DNA of 62,371 bases, taken from Actinomadura sp. 6K520 (GTDB lineage Bacteria; Actinomycetota; Actinomycetes; Streptosporangiales; Streptosporangiaceae). The notes under the pieces were generated by a model that saw only the letters and a program-made list of their open reading frames with translations, had not been told where the DNA came from and searched no databases. The DNA is taken from assembly GCF_004349245.1 (NCBI RefSeq), contig NZ_SMLC01000024.1, forward strand, positions 1-62,371. The letters run 5' to 3'. This document shows positions 62,053 to 62,371 of this stretch, piece after piece. The position numbers and the translations under genes were made by a program. How positions within the stretch are numbered: the first letter of the stretch is position 1; every line of letters begins with the position of its first letter.

Positions 62053-62371
62053 ATACGGCCGGGCGTCTGGCCGTATTCCTTGGTGAAGGCCGTGATGAAG
62101 GCCGATGCGCTGGCGTAGCCGACCTTGTGGGCGACCTTGGTGACGGGGTGGGAGTCCAGGAGGACGCGGGCGGCGCGCAGGCGGAGGCGGGTCCGCCACT
62201 GGGTGTAGGGCATGCCGAACTCGCGTACGAAGTCGCGTTGCAGTGTCTTGGCGCTCACGCGCAGCCGCTCGGCCCATTCGTCGAGGCGGGTCGGGTCGGC
62301 GGGGTCGTGGGAGAGGGCGCGGGCGACGGTCAGCGCCAGGCCGGCGCCGTGGACGTGCGCCAGGGGCGTGG
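62050..62371 (-). CDS. AraC-family transcription regulator, C-terminal part (5' end outside window)
   Basis: The visible part is the HTH_18 DNA-binding domain: RLDEWAERLRVSAKTLQRDFVREFGMPYTQWRTRLRLRAARVLLDSHPVTKVAHKVGYASASAFITAFTKEYGQTPGR. The upstream sensor domain lies beyond base 62371. In the correct frame no stop follows GR; translation would read through the tandem repeat and antisense of the KamA-like gene to 60303. A TAG one frame away (62050-62052) would give the usual ending TPGRY-stop if one base were restored, so a small 3' frameshift is likely. The end given here is that TAG. Confidence 0.75.
   Translation of the reverse strand, partial: HAPGARPRRRPGADRRPRPLPRPRRPDPPRRMGRAAARERQDTATRLRTRVRHALHPVADPPPPARRPRPPGLPPRHQGRPQGRLRQRIGLHHGLHQGIRPDARPY

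Noticed and set aside
60303..62258. Treating the 651-residue minus-strand frame as one long AraC protein
   Set aside because: Only the first 65 or so residues are AraC-like; the rest is antisense to the KamA-like gene and the repeat array. Lost stop is the simpler reading.

Overview
The window (about 62.4 kb, very GC-rich, dense ORFs, many GTG/TTG starts) is an ordinary chromosomal segment of a filamentous-type actinobacterium, probably near Actinomadura/Thermomonosporaceae. Evidence: a WhiB developmental regulator, the complete coenzyme F420 set fbiA-fbiB-fbiC, SAH hydrolase, and a gene order (nucleotidyltransferase - fbiC/fbiB/fbiA - whiB - DUF3499 - manB - SIS isomerase - ahcY) that resembles the whiB2/fbiAB/manB neighbourhood of mycobacteria. 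The genus is an inference; no rRNA or tRNA gene is visible.

Layout. 1-7.6 kb: glycosyltransferases, a SAM methyltransferase, a flippase-like membrane protein coupled to thioredoxin, a sugar-nucleotide pyrophosphorylase and a DNA glycosylase. 7.6-13.5 kb: an orphan solute-binding protein, then fbiC, fbiB and fbiA on the minus strand (F420 synthesis). 13.7-25.3 kb: a Q/Y-rich membrane protein, whiB behind a good promoter, a 1,098-residue membrane glycosyltransferase translationally coupled to a DUF5719 protein, a degenerate zincin, DUF3499, phosphomannomutase, a Trm112-like protein, a SIS isomerase and a cation transporter. This is the mannose-activation and envelope-glycan core. 25.3-33 kb: a two-component system, a MerR regulator, and two different SAH hydrolases (bacterial-type, then archaeal-type with an uncharacterised partner), followed by a Cys-rich anchored protein.

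33-44 kb is accessory: a MmyB-type regulator, quinone reductase, GNAT, epoxide hydrolase, an OrfB/TnpB-only IS that truncates a luciferase-like monooxygenase, a CoA-transferase and a LAL-type regulator. 44-50 kb: a methyltransferase with a textbook terminator, a long acyl-CoA dehydrogenase, IclR, and a YtrA-like GntR/ABC operon. 50-55.5 kb: deoC, ALDH and a catalytically empty half-ALDH, a histone-H1-like protein, DUF2630 and an LLM enzyme. 55.5-62.4 kb: argS, plsX, a DUF4333-like protein, a hydrolase, a KamA-like radical SAM protein, a tandem hairpin repeat and an AraC regulator cut by the window edge.

No defence island, CRISPR array, prophage or biosynthetic megacluster is visible. The most unusual items are the uncharacterised envelope-glycan module (giant GT + DUF5719), the tandem dissimilar SAH hydrolases, the half-ALDH, the histone-like gene with a sequestered ribosome site, the KamA variant, the TnpB element with its damaged neighbour, and several structured repeats.
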